Source of the DNA: Prorocentrum cordatum
Taxonomy: Eukaryota > Sar > Dinophyceae > Prorocentrales > Prorocentraceae
Direction of reading: 5' to 3'
DNA: 32,500 bases
Assembly: GCA_963575745.1 (NCBI GenBank)
Contig: CAUYUJ010001736.1
Coordinates: 568,002 to 600,501, forward strand
Position 1 is the first letter of the stretch, and every line of letters begins with the position of its first letter. A program made the translations under genes and the position numbers. Positions 8,803-18,800 of this stretch are shown piece by piece. Below the pieces are notes generated by a model. It had not been told where the DNA came from, did not search any database, and saw only the letters and a program-made list of their open reading frames with translations.

Positions 8803-9469
8803 GGGGGGGGGGGGGTGGGAAAAAAGGGGGGGGAGGGGGGGGGGGGGGGGGGGGGCTGGTTCCCATGTTTATATTATAGGCTGCCTGACTTCAGGATTAG
8901 TTGAAACGCTACTTGAATTCGAAGAAAGGCTGGCAGACCCTACACCCGATGCAGTGGGGGCCCGCCCGCCTGGGAGTTCATGTTCAAAACCTGCGCCCTC
9001 TGAGCGCTGTCCACCTTTGTGCCGTTCGCCTCGCCGCCAGGCCAGAGGACGGGGGCCTCTGGCGGGGAGGGGAAAGCAGGAGCAGCAGGCTCAGCATGAG
9101 CAGCAGCAAAAGGTGACGGGTCAGGACTGAAGTTGGGCTCATCGGCCCATGGGTCCTCCTCTTCGCCAAACTCGAATTCAACCTCGTCAGGATCGGGGGC
9201 CTCGGGGAAAGCAGGGGCCACCAGGCCATCGGGCGGCGGGTGAGGCTGAGAGCTCCGATCTTCGAGGACATCTCCAAAGAGGGTGCGAAACTTTTCCCTG
9301 CGACGAGCAAGAGCCTCCGCACGAACAATCTGCAAATTCGCTTTCTGTCTCTGGGGCTTGGAGCCTTCCTTGGGCCCCGCCCGAGGCCGAGGACATTGAG
9401 GTAGCTTCGCTGGGAACTCTAGAACACGAGTCATCAGCTGGAGGGCGGAGGAGCGTAAGCTCACCACTA
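7903..9469 (-). pseudogene. Element A: linker between endonuclease and reverse transcriptase
   Basis: After the last EEP block the frame from 9686 continues to 8940. It begins basic (KEGSKPQRQKANLQIVRAEA) and becomes Pro/Ala/acidic (EVEFEFGEEEDPWADEP). It is then interrupted by a 138-bp poly-G tract (8718-8855). Protein-like sequence resumes in the frame 8379-7903 with RVKDRAQRAAARNSLEEFKS, ending in a TAG at 7903, beyond which the same frame enters the RT. The linker has no recognisable catalytic motif. The section 8376-8717 has low coding quality and probably holds more than one frameshift. Confidence 0.5.
8718..8855. repeat. Poly-G tract (138 bp, longest run 54 G)
   Basis: Nearly pure G on the plus strand, broken by a few T, one C and a GGGAAAAAAGG step. 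The longest uninterrupted run is 8748-8801. It lies inside the EEP-RT linker of element A. It may be a real homopolymer expansion or an assembly or base-calling artefact. Confidence 0.85.
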
Positions 9470-10243
9470 GTGCACAATGAGGCTTCCAAGGGGCATCTTT
9501 GACAGCAGAAATATCTCGCACGAATGGCACTGCAGACTCACCCATTATTATGTAATCAAGCGTGGTGCCAGAACCTTGTTTCTGCGAGCAAGTGCCCTCG
9601 ATGTTGGGCCGTGCGCGCAACCCCGTGGATCTTGGCCACGAAGCTGGACTGCTCGAGAACCTTCGACGACATGTTGAAATCGCCAATGATCACCCATGGC
9701 ATCTTGACCGACTGTACTAATGCACCGATCCGATGAAAGCGGGCGCTGTTCTTGGACCGCATGCCGATGCTCGGGTGACCATGCAGCAAAATAATTATGC
9801 AAGAATATCCTGTCATGTGAATGACAGTGGGCAGGAAGCCGTCGAGCGCCTTGTGCCGACCTTCACGAAGGTGACGAGACGCGATCTTGGCTTCCTGGAG
9901 GACGTGCATCTGTAAATGACGCTGCGACAGCATGATTTCGCCCCCTTCGCTGGAGCGCCCCATCAGCCTTTGCAGCCACAGCTTTGTTCGTGGGTCGAGC
10001 AGCGTTGTGGTGCAGTCTCAGTTTGCACGCACGAGCTTTAGCCTACCAGTCTCGTATCTCCGACCCATTGTGAACGCGAGTCTCGACGAGGCCCCAAAAT
10101 TCATATTGACCAGCCCGAGCGCTGATGTACTTCCACGACTTGTCTGACAGCATCGTGATATTCGCATAGAACAACCTGGCAATACCATCGTCAGGCTCCC
10201 CTGCCTTCTCTTGTGCGGGAGAAGGCGAACCTGCTACATCTAG
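9470..10243 (-). pseudogene. Element A: EEP (APE-like) endonuclease domain
   Basis: The domain begins in the same frame as the N-terminal protein, right after its TGA stop, with ARLFYANITMLSDKSWKYI and FWGLVETRV. The E of VET matches the metal-binding Glu of EEP nucleases. After a stop and frameshift near 10040-9970, frame 9963-9556 gives EIMLSQRHL and PWVIIGDFNMS (catalytic GDFN, Asp near 9681). A second shift near 9625 leads to TTLDYIIMGESAV (9560) and APWKPHCALVVSL (His near 9479). All expected EEP blocks are visible in order, but in three frames. It would nick the target DNA. Confidence 0.75.
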
Positions 10244-11362
10244 TCAAGCTGCAGCACCACTCGCAGCGTCGCCCTTCCCTTTGGGCTTCGCCTTGAGCTG
10301 CTCCGCCTCGAACTTCGCACGTGAGATGCGCTCGGCTGCCTCCTTCATCTTGGCCTGATGTTCCTCGTCCTTCTTCTGATCCTCAGAAGCCGCCGCAGCC
10401 GCCGCCGCCTCTGGGCCCGCCGATGCCTCACCCCCGCCGCCTGCCGCCTGCCCCTCCTGAGTGGGGGGCCCGCCGCCGCCGCCTGGTGTGGCACCGCCGC
10501 TGGTGCTGCGCCGCTTCTTGGCCATGCGCTCCGTCAGCGCCGCCTTCTGCTCCTGGAGCTGCTGCAACCACGTCTGCACATCGGCCTCCTTCTCCTCCAT
10601 CTGCGTCTTCACGCTCTGCAGCTGCTTCTGGAGCGCCTGCAGTGCCGTCTTCTCGCCCTCAGACGGCTCCAGCTCGTCGATCGCGTCGAAAAACTTTTCG
10701 CCCCATTGCACCTGGAACAATGGGCCACCCTGCGCCGGCGGAGGCTGGATGCCTGCCGCCTGCGCGTGGGCCACCGCCGCGCTGCGCTTGGCCTCCTCGG
10801 CCTGCGCCAGCGCCAAGGCGGCCTGCTGCTCCTTCTCCTCCGCCGCTGCCAGATTGCCGCGGAGGCGAAGGACGCTCTGCGCCGCCTGCTGGTGGAGGTG
10901 CTCGGCGTTGCGCCAAGCGCCCTCCGCCCGACGTATGGCGTCGGCTGGGCTCTCCTGAGCCTTGGCGCCCGCCGCCGCCTCCTGCTCGAGGGGCGCGATC
11001 TGCGCCTGCAACGCCTGCTGCACCTGCTGGTTGCCCGTGGCCGCCGCCGCCTGCTGGAGGAGCTGGGCTGCACTGGGCGAGGCCCCTCGACCGCCCTTGC
11101 CCCTACCAGGCGGCGCACCTCGTGGGCCTTTGAGGATGCCTGGCGGGAGAGGCGCCTGCAGCTGACCACCTCCTCCCATGCCGTCATCACAATCATAGGA
11201 CGTGTCGTCACTGAACTGCACCTTCTTCATGCCCATGTACAACGTCACGGGTTTGTTGCAGTGCTGGCAATAACGGCCACTGCCTGCCAAGATGCTGTTC
11301 CACTCACACCGCTTGCATCCAGGGCACCTGGACCAGAGCTGCTGCTGCTTGGTACCCGTCAT
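10244..11362 (-). CDS. Element A: N-terminal (ORF1-like) zinc-ribbon coiled-coil protein
   Basis: The predicted product is 372 residues, from the ATG at 11362 (MTGTKQQQLWSRCPGC) to a TGA at 10244-10246. The frame is open further upstream, but that part is a (TCC)n-coded poly-Ser run, so the Met just before the zinc ribbon is preferred. Residues 13-35 form CPGC ... CQHC. Residues 75-95 are Gly/Pro/Arg-rich (GPRGAPPGRGKGGRG). Two long Ala/Glu/Gln-rich coiled coils (about 97-205 and 225-290) and a basic end (about 335-365) follow. Element B has the same layout. The likely role is binding of element RNA and self-assembly, by analogy with LINE ORF1 proteins. The endonuclease begins in phase right after the stop, so this may be the N-terminus of a single polyprotein cut by a nonsense mutation. 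Confidence 0.65.
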   Translation of the reverse strand: MTGTKQQQLWSRCPGCKRCEWNSILAGSGRYCQHCNKPVTLYMGMKKVQFSDDTSYDCDDGMGGGGQLQAPLPPGILKGPRGAPPGRGKGGRGASPSAAQLLQQAAAATGNQQVQQALQAQIAPLEQEAAAGAKAQESPADAIRRAEGAWRNAEHLHQQAAQSVLRLRGNLAAAEEKEQQAALALAQAEEAKRSAAVAHAQAAGIQPPPAQGGPLFQVQWGEKFFDAIDELEPSEGEKTALQALQKQLQSVKTQMEEKEADVQTWLQQLQEQKAALTERMAKKRRSTSGGATPGGGGGPPTQEGQAAGGGGEASAGPEAAAAAAASEDQKKDEEHQAKMKEAAERISRAKFEAEQLKAKPKGKGDAASGAAA

Positions 11363-11502
11363 GGCTGCAGCGAATATTGAACTGAACCCTCTGTGTTCGT
11401 GGAGACTGCGGTGTGTTGGCCTGCACCGAAGTCTAATCCCCCAAGCGCTGCGCGGAAGCCCAGAGGGATGGACTCCAGCAAAATGCTCGAGCCCAAGTTG
11501 CT

Positions 11503-11612
11503 TGAGGGAGGAGGAGGAGGAGGAGGAGGAGGAGGAGGAGGAGGAAGAGGAGGAGGAGGAGGAGGAGGAGGATGAGGAGGTGGAGGAGGAGGAGGAGGAG
11601 GAGAGGAGCTCT
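11503..11612 (-). repeat. (TCC)n tract at the 5' border of element A
   Basis: Plus-strand GGA units run for about 110 bp with few interruptions (AGA, TGA, GGT). Read on the minus strand, the TCC tract is followed directly by CTCAAG at 11506-11501, the last six bases of the dinoflagellate spliced leader, as in element B. The match is short and could be chance. Confidence 0.85.
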
Positions 11613-13290
11613 CTCTGGGAGTGGTGCGTCGCACTTCCCCCCCGTGCCGGGCCAGAGTAGCAGTAGTAGCAGTATCCACTGTGCAGTGGTCCGAGCAATA
11701 TGCTTGTCAATCTGGCAAATATAGTGGAGCACAGTTTTGTTTTTTTCACGTCGTGTGCAATCCATTGTGTGTCGGTGTCATTTTGGAGGTCGTTGGCATG
11801 TCGTGTGCGCATCGTGTGCTCGTCTTCGTTGGTATCGTGCAAATATCCTGGTGGTGTCTGATCGCGCACAGGGCTGCCACCTACACCTTTCTCCGAAAAG
11901 TAGGAGGGGGGGGGCCGGGCCCCCAGGCGCAGGGCGCCCCTCGGCGAAGGAAGCGCAGGTTTACCTTCTGGGCGCTGAGTGGGGGGCCACGCTCAGAACA
12001 AACACGGCTCGCAACGAAGGCAGCGCAGTGCAACGCGAGAGAGAAAGAGGCAGCAACCGCACAAAGCAACGGAGGGGGTATGACACGCCACCGGCCCGAG
12101 AGAGAGGGTAAAGGAAACTAACAGGGTGGATGGACAAGCGGGTGGAGGACGGGCCAGCAAGCAAAAAAAAAATGTTCGTGGCCTGCCCCCGTGCGCTACC
12201 CTCCTAGTTGAGAGTGCTTGTGCCTAGGACACCCGTCTCGATGGATACAAGTAGTTTGGACTTGCTGAGGTTCGTGTGTCGGCAAGTGGTCGGCAGACGC
12301 AGTTGGCCAGAGTCGCGGCGGTAATGGTAGGACTTGTGCAGCATGTTTTTTTGCTCCTTGGTTAAATTCAAAATGCTGCTTTCTGCTTAGCTGCCTTGCC
12401 CGATGCCGTGGTCTCTTACCGCTGCTGTCGGCCGGACCGCCATGGGGAGCGTCGGGATGTCGTTGGCGCGACGCCCCGGCCCAGGCAAGCAGAACGCCCC
12501 CGTGGCCCTAGTCGAACTTGGCGATCCTGCTTCGCCTGTCTCAAAGTCCCGTCGTCTAAGCAGGGCAAGCGTGAGACCTTCGCCTCTGTTGGTCCATTGT
12601 CGGTTTTCGCGGGCAGGGCTGTCTATCCAGACGCTGGAAGGACCAGGTGCTGTTGCCAAACATTGCGTTTGAACCAGCAAAAGCGAGTAGGCGTCTCGGA
12701 GGCAAGATTGCGCCCCTCTGGGAAATATCTTTGCTGACATGGCCACCTGATCCAAAGGCGCTCATCTGTTAGACAACGCCGCTACTAGCCGCAGGGGCCG
12801 CAGCGCCAGGCCCGTCCAAGCAGTTATGGGCCCGAGGCTTGCGGGACAGGTTCTTGTGCACGCGTGGCGCTCATTAGGGGAAGGTGGGTTGCAACGACTC
12901 TTTGGCTAATTCTGTGGAGGGACCCAGAGCAGCGAGCCACAGCGCCTCGCGTCACCCTTGAGATCCTTTCTCGAGGCCAGACGTTTCGCATCGAAGTCGG
13001 GCGCCCCCAGCATTATGCTATCGCGCTGGACCCTCTTGAGTGGATTTTTGTTTGCTATTTTTGTTCGTCTTCTTCTGGACCCCCTTGGGGAGTTTGTTTG
13101 TTTTTTTGTAGTGTTTTCTCTTCCGCGTTTTGCTCGGCAGGGGTGGGTTGCGGCGGACTTTTCGCGCGAGTGGTCTCGGCCCAGCGTGGGACGATGCTTC
13201 GAGTTGCCGCGGCGATGGGAATTTCTTGGCCGACCCGCGTGGTTGGGTTAGAGAGTGTGGCAGGGGGCCAGGGTCGGAGTACGTGGCCGA
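11613..13290. other. No recognisable gene
   Basis: Frames of 60-190 codons occur on both strands but show no known motif, and most overlap one another. Small T-rich and A-rich runs are seen (11740-11750, 12163-12172). At 13081-13140 a T-rich stretch ends in CTCGGCAG and resembles a 3' splice site, but the sequence after it does not look clearly coding. Confidence 0.5.
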
Positions 13291-13298
13291 CACCAGAG

Positions 13299-13530
13299 AG
13301 GGCGCGCAAGGTGTGGTTTCTCCGCGCGGCTCTCCGAGGCGTGCCAGCACGGGGGGGCGCCGTAGGCGCGGCAGTGTCTGTCTCGACACCAGAAAAGGGG
13401 GCGCGCAAGGGGTTGTCTCTCAGCGCGGCCCCAGTGCGCACCAGGGTCTAAGTCGTCCATGAACAGCAGGCGTTGTGCTTTCTGGGCGCCACATGAGGTG
13501 CGCACGGGGTGGTCCCTCACCGCGGCGTGC
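13299..13530 (+). repeat. Degenerate repeat of about 97 bp, three copies
   Basis: GGCGCGCAAGGTGTGGTTTC at about 13301, GGCGCGCAAGGGGTTGTCTC at about 13399 and GGTGCGCACGGGGTGGTCCC at about 13497 recur at 96-98 bp. Each is followed by a CGCGGC step. Sequence between them is poorly conserved, so the array is old. Confidence 0.5.
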
Positions 13531-15239
13531 GCCGTCCGCGACGCCCGCATGCCTACCTACCGTCCCGTTATTTTCCGTTGCCGCCCTGGCCCAGGCTGTT
13601 GCTTGCATGGTGCGTCAGTCTGTCAAGGCGTGTTGACCAGCGCCACCAAGGGTATCGGCGAAGCAGCGGTCACCAGCATCATTTTTCCATGTTTCACGGC
13701 AGCTCTTGTCGCGTCAGGCATATTCCAATGATGTGGGTTGCGAAACTATTTTTTGGTTTGAGCCTTTTTTTTTGATTTGGCCCCAGTCAGTTTGGCTCAA
13801 GGGGTCAACAAGGGGTGGGGCGGGGGCGGGGCGGGGCGCCCCTATCGTTGCGGTCGTCCCGGCGGCGGGTGGGTTGTCGCGCCGGCCCGGAGCGGCCACC
13901 GACGCCAGTGCCGCCACTGTCGGCTCCGCTTTTTTTGACTTGCCTCCCCGTCACGTTGCACGGGCAGTCCGTTATCCAGCATCGTACCTTGAGCGCGCTC
14001 GCTGGGGGAGGGGCTTCCCAGAGGGTTCGCGAGATGGGTTCAGCATTGTTTCTTCGGCTGCAAGGGAGGCTTCTGCGGGAGACTCGCGTCGGACAGGACG
14101 GAGGCGTCGTCTGGAACTGTCCCTGTTTCGCTCCTTTGCTCTTCTCCCGGCCTCCTGGCTGTGCTCTGCCCCCTTGTCCACGCGCGCACGCCCTATGAGC
14201 ACCTGGCCGGTTGTTTGTGTAGGGGGTCTGCAAGGACAGTGTGCGTCCTTGTCACAGCAGGTCCTTTCTGTGCACTCTTGCAATGGTCCTGCTTCGCAGT
14301 CCTGCTGCGGTCGCTGTTTGGCGTGCATGTCGTCCAGGCTGACTAGCTAATCGGGGCCGGACCCACCGCGCCTCTGGAGAGTGTCGAGGGCTGCGGTCCG
14401 CGGCAGCCCCTGAGCGGGCGCGCGTTGAGTTCCTTGTTGGGCGCGGGCAGAAGCGAGATGAACCGACGAATGCCAGCACGTCTGTAGGGCCTGAGGCTGG
14501 TGATTCCGTTGATGGTCATAGCGCGCGCGAGCTGGGCGGCTCTAATTGCCGGCGTTGCCAGAGAGGGAACAGCAGGTCCGCGCTCGCCCCTCCTGGTCCC
14601 GTTCCGCACAAACAGTGCTGACCATTGAAACATTTACTGCGGTGTGCCTTCGGAGGCCTCGCGATGGCTCGGCGCTGAGGGGGATTCCTTGCAGTGCGAG
14701 GCGGTGCGAGCATCGCGCGGGCGCGTAGGCGGGTGATCCTATCTGCTTGGCGCGGCTTGTATTTTTGTGATTTTCATTTTGCGCGTGCAAAGTACCCGGT
14801 GCGCCCCGCCGGTTTGCCTGGCGCGCGCGCGCACGCGCGCGGCGCGCGCGCTTGCCGCGGGTAGCCTTCGATGTCTTTTTGCTTTTGTCCCCTGCCCTCC
14901 CGCATTTTACGCCCTCGCTTTGAATCTGCGGCGCTTCGCGCCACATTCTTTTTCCTCTACTCTCCCCCCCTCTCCTCGTCGTCCTCGTCCTGATTTTCTT
15001 CCTCCCCGCTTCGTTTACTCATCGTCCATCCCCTTCCATCGTGCGCGGTGGGCTTTCGGTTTGCACCCACGCCGAGGCCATTTCAGCACGCCCTTCGCGC
15101 CGCGCGCTGTTTGTTGTCCCCAGGCGGATTTTCATTGGAAGTCCCTCTGGTGCAAATCGCATGCCGATGCTCCCTGAAGTCAAGCGCGCGTGAAGGCCCC
15201 GTGCGCCTCTCTGCCGACGCGTCGTGGTCGCGCGCCGCC
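13531..15239. other. No recognisable gene
   Basis: I see no protein motif on either strand. The stretch holds several T-rich runs (13749-13775, 13930), a pyrimidine-rich section (14945-15030) and the alternating GC tract annotated separately. Open frames here are not supported by motif or repeat-free coding character. Confidence 0.45.
14821..14851. repeat. Alternating GC tract
   Basis: Thirty-one bases of nearly perfect GC/CG alternation, broken by one CA and one GG step. Such purine-pyrimidine alternation can adopt Z-DNA under negative supercoiling; this is a known property, not shown here. Confidence 0.85.
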
Positions 15240-17260
15240 TCGCCGACCATCCCAGAACCATTTTCACAAGGCCGGTCGCCCCAGAAGGAGCTCAACAAAG
15301 ATCCCAAAGAGCACAGGCCGCACGCCGCCGCCCAGACTCTTGGAGGGCCGTTTCTCGTGCGGTTCGCGTCTCCATGTTCTTGGAGTCCCATTGGAGGCCC
15401 TGGCAGCGCAGGCCGCGAGCCGCGTCCGCGGGTTGTCGCCCAATCAGACGACACCCCATCGAAGGCGTTTGTAGCGCAGGGCGCATGCTGCAGTCCAGAT
15501 TTTGTAAAATGCCAGTCATTGCGTTCCGTGGTACTAGGAGGGATTCCGCCGAAAACGCTTGTGACCGCGGCGGTGGGTCCGAACTCCCCTCGGCAGTGGT
15601 TTTCGATATGTCCGCAAGGGCCTGGCGCGGGCTCGGCACAGCCCGCCGGGGCCCTCGCTCGAGTCCGTTGCGACTGGGGGTCCAAAGAGCTGCCCGGGCT
15701 CCAGAGTTGTCGTGTAGTTGGGGGCGTGGACGGGGGACTCAACCGATGCTGCCTCCAGATTATGAAACTGGGTGTGCGAAAATAAGCTCGTGGAGCCTGG
15801 GCGGTGCCTGCCGTGGGCTGTCCTGGAGCTGTCCTCCTGTCTTGTATCAGAGCCGCATCTGGATGTTGTTTCTTTTCCCCGGGGGCATCTCGGCGACTCT
15901 CTGGTGCCCCACGGGAGATTAATGGGAGGCTTGGGAGTGCGTTGCCGCGGACTCGGTTTGTCTTCGAGCTGTCCTTCGTCTGCCTTGCAGGCGACGCGGA
16001 GGCGTGTGGACCATCGGAAGAGTAGTGAGATTGGGCTCTTGGAGGCAGTCGTTTTGTGCTAATTCTCCTGTCTCCAGCTTCTCTTCATAGATTTTTTTTT
16101 TGCATGGTGGATCTTCGCTTAGTCTCCTCCAAGGCAGTCCCCGCGCGCCGTTCGAACGATTCGTGGCCCAGGGCCCCGCTGAAGGCCTCCGTGGCGCAGG
16201 CCGCTGTCCGCTGCCCGACGCCAGCCCAGTACGCACCCCACACGGTTCGTGGCTGAAGGCGGAACCGAGTATTCTCGTAGCCAAGGAGGCGTACCGCCGC
16301 CCAAACCATGTCAGCACATCCTTTTTTGGGTTCGTGGCCCCAGGGGGTGCTACGCCGAAGTCTTTTGCAGCTCGGGCCGCTTGCCACCGCCCAGACAACT
16401 GAAGCACTCCCCTAAACATTTCGTGGTCCAATTACAAGTTGCACCGGGGGCCCTTGTAACACAGGCCGCCTGCCGCCGCCCAGTCCACTGAAGGCATTGC
16501 CTCGCGCCACTTGTCGCCCCGAAAGTGACCCCGCCGAAGGTTTTTTTGGGCGTGGGCCGCATGCCGCCGCCCAGACCGCTTCAGTTCTGCATAGGCGCGA
16601 TTCGTGGCGCCATGGGAGGTTCGGCCGGACATTTTTGTTACTGCGCAGGCCGCGTGTTTCCGACCAGACATGTTCAAATCCATTACCGCGTGGCAGGAGG
16701 TTGTTGTTGCGCGCGCCGCACGCCGTCGCCGAGAGCATAGCAGCACGTTCTCACGCGGCTCGTGGTCCCACAGGATGCAACGCAGATGGCTTTTGTCGCA
16801 CAAGCTGCTTGCCACCGCCCAATCCTCTCCAGCACCCCCTCACAGTGTTCTTTGCCCCACAGGGAGCTTGACCGAAGTTTGTCGTTCCAGCGCAGGCCGC
16901 GCCCCGCTGCCCAGGCCATTTCATGTTGTAGCTGCTGCAATTCGTGGTCCCATACGGAAGTCCGCCGGATGCCCTTGTAGCGCAGGCAATTTTGCGTTGT
17001 CTGGGCCATGGCAGCACGCCCTGACACGGTTTGTGGCCCCATAGGGGGCGCCACCAAAGGTTTTGAAGCTCAGGCCGCTTGTCGCCGCCGAGATCATTTC
17101 AGTCATTTCTTCATCCGGTTCGCGGCGTCCTAGGCAGCTCAACCGCCGGCCACTGTAGCACGGGCCGCGCGCCGCCGCCCGGACCATGTCAGTACAGTCT
17201 TCACGGTTCGCTCGTTGCCCTCAAGGGGGGTGCAACGAAGGTTTTTGCGACGCACTTCGC
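15240..17260 (+). repeat. Diverged array of the 89-bp minisatellite family, inverted relative to 587-1272
   Basis: A GCAGGCCGC-like block followed by GCCGCCGCCCAGACC recurs at about 16378, 16461, 16553, 16646, 16800, 16892, 16980, 17072 and 17161, mostly 83-93 bp apart. Earlier copies lie near 15310-15530; 15560-16120 is less clear. The unit order is TTCGTGGCCCCATAGGG, a GCGCCACC step, AAGG, GCGCAGGCCG, CCGCC, CATTTCAGCAC, CCCTCACACG. This matches the reverse complement of the near-identical array at 587-1272 block by block. Divergence between copies is high, so this array is older. No gene is seen in it. Confidence 0.75.
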
Positions 17261-18499
17261 ATTCGGGCTCGATGTGCTGGTTCGTGTTGCATGCGCGCTG
17301 CGTTCTGAAAAGGCCTGCCTCTTCGCAAAAAAAAACATGTGAGTCTTTGTGGGGCTCGTCGTGGCGCTTTTCTGCGAAGGCGTGGAACTGCGCCCTGAAA
17401 GAGGACGAGTCTTGCGTTTGGACGACCGGTAATCTCAGTCATGCCAACCTTGCAGCGCGCACCCTTTTGAACCTAGCGTGCGACGTGCCTTCACCGTCAG
17501 CCCCGACCTTGGGCGAGACACGCGCAGCGCTGCAGACATTCCGCAAAACCGACTTCACCACAAGTGTGCGGGAGGCGCGCTAATTTCATATAATTGGATA
17601 CGCAATTGCCAGACGTGCGACAAAACGCAACATTGGTTGCATCGCTGCGCGACGAAAGCGTAAAACTGTGCACCGACCGTACGCAGCACAGGGCAGCAAC
17701 ACCGTGACACATGATGCAGCCAACTCCGACCACCGTCGGGGGACGCGGTAGGTTCGGTCCCGCTTGCTTGGTAGTTACTCATTTCGCTCATGTTTTGTTT
17801 CGCAGTACTTGTGCTTCGCTGTCGTGCTGTAGTCCATGGCTGTGCCTGTAACTGCCCCTAACAGTCGTGAGGCGTACCGGTGTCTATCCCGTCTTTGTAA
17901 GGTAGCACGTCACATTTTGTCTTTCTTCTGCTCTCCTTGCTGTGTTGCCCCGTGCCACGCTTTCGTGATTCGTTCGATGGTATCTTGTCTCTGCTGGCCT
18001 GCTGTCTGGCCGCCTCTGGCTGGCGTGCTCGGGGAGGGTTGTCATGCTATTTCCTGTGCGGCCATGCTCCCTGGCATGCTGTCCGGCCGCCCTGCGCGGT
18101 ATGGTGTCCGGCGGCGTTATATGAGGGCGTCTGCGTGCGTACCTGCTGGCGCTTTCTGCGTGCACCCGTGTCAGATTCCTGGAATGGCTCAAGGGATATG
18201 TGGAGTAGAGGGCGGCACTTGAAGGTTGACACGGCCTTATTGTTTTTCCATGCCTCGCCCTCTCTCACTTCCCTGCCTGTGAGGGCCCCTCTGCTTTCCC
18301 ACGCGATGCTTCGAGTTGGTTGCCCAACATATCCCAGGCCGCTTTAGCACGGGAGGAGGCGCTGTGATGAGACGATGGTCTTCCTTGCGTGTCTTTGCAC
18401 GAGCGGGGCGTGTTGGCAAAGAGGTGCTGTTCCCCAATCAGAGCTTGCCTCTGTAGGGGTCCTAGTGGATTCATATGTTTAGGTTCGGTTTGCCGCCGA
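17261..18499. other. No recognisable gene
   Basis: Moderate GC with scattered short frames on both strands and no known motif. An A run is present at 17328-17336. I see neither a tandem repeat nor an RNA gene. Confidence 0.45.
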
Positions 18500-18630
18500 T
18501 TTTCTCCGCGCGCCTGGGTGCCCGGGTGTCCAGGGGTGCCCGGGTGCCTGGCCTGGGTGCCCGGGTGCCTGGGTGCCCCGGTCCCGTGTGCCCGGGTGCC
18601 TGGGTGCCCATGTGCCCGGGTGCCCGCGTG
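18500..18630 (+). repeat. GTGCCCGGGTGCCTGG minisatellite
   Basis: Short units of 8-10 bp built from GTGCCCGG and GTGCCTGG repeat with small changes. Translations give Gly/Val/Pro/Cys runs and are not regarded as coding. Confidence 0.85.
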
Positions 18631-18636
18631 CCAGGT

Positions 18637-18800
18637 AGCTTTATATAGCCCTATAGCCCTGTAGCCCTATAGCCCTGACAACCCTATAGCCTTCTAGCTT
18701 TCTAGCCCTATAGCCCTAGAGCCGAATTGCCCTATAGCCCATGGCTCTGTAGCCCTCTAGCCCTATAGCCCCATGGCCTTCTAGCAGTATAGCCTGACAG
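18637..18800 (+). repeat. AGCCCTAT octamer repeat
   Basis: AGCCCTAT, AGCCCTGT and AGCCCTCT units recur about twenty times with decreasing order toward 18800. It contains the CCCTA core of plant and algal telomere repeats (CCCTAAA), but the unit is eight bases with an extra G, so a telomeric origin is only a possibility. Confidence 0.8.

Larger units (their letters stand above)
4707..11506 (-). mobile_element. Retroelement A: near full-length non-LTR retrotransposon (N-protein, EEP, RT, RNase H)
   Basis: On the minus strand the domain order is zinc ribbon and coiled coil (11362-10244), EEP endonuclease (about 10243-9470), linker (9469-7903), reverse transcriptase (7902-6500), and RNase H with a Cys-rich tail (6496-4742). 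The order EN-RT-RNH is known from I-superfamily-like LINEs. No LTRs, integrase or protease are seen. The 5' border is taken at the (TCC)n tract at 11503-11612 and the 3' border at about 4707. Stops (10244, 7903, 6497) and frameshifts (about 10000, 9625, 7290, 6720) make it defective. It lies directly upstream of element B in the same orientation. No target-site duplication could be identified. Confidence 0.8.

Noticed and set aside
11460-11500. GAGCATTTTGCTGGAG on the minus strand as a degenerate spliced leader in element A
   Set aside because: It needs two deletions and further mismatches to match the leader; too weak compared with the clean match in element B.
11433-11765. Poly-Leu, poly-Ser and poly-Pro frames across the TCC tract at 11.5 kb
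   Set aside because: Direct translation of the microsatellite in three frames.
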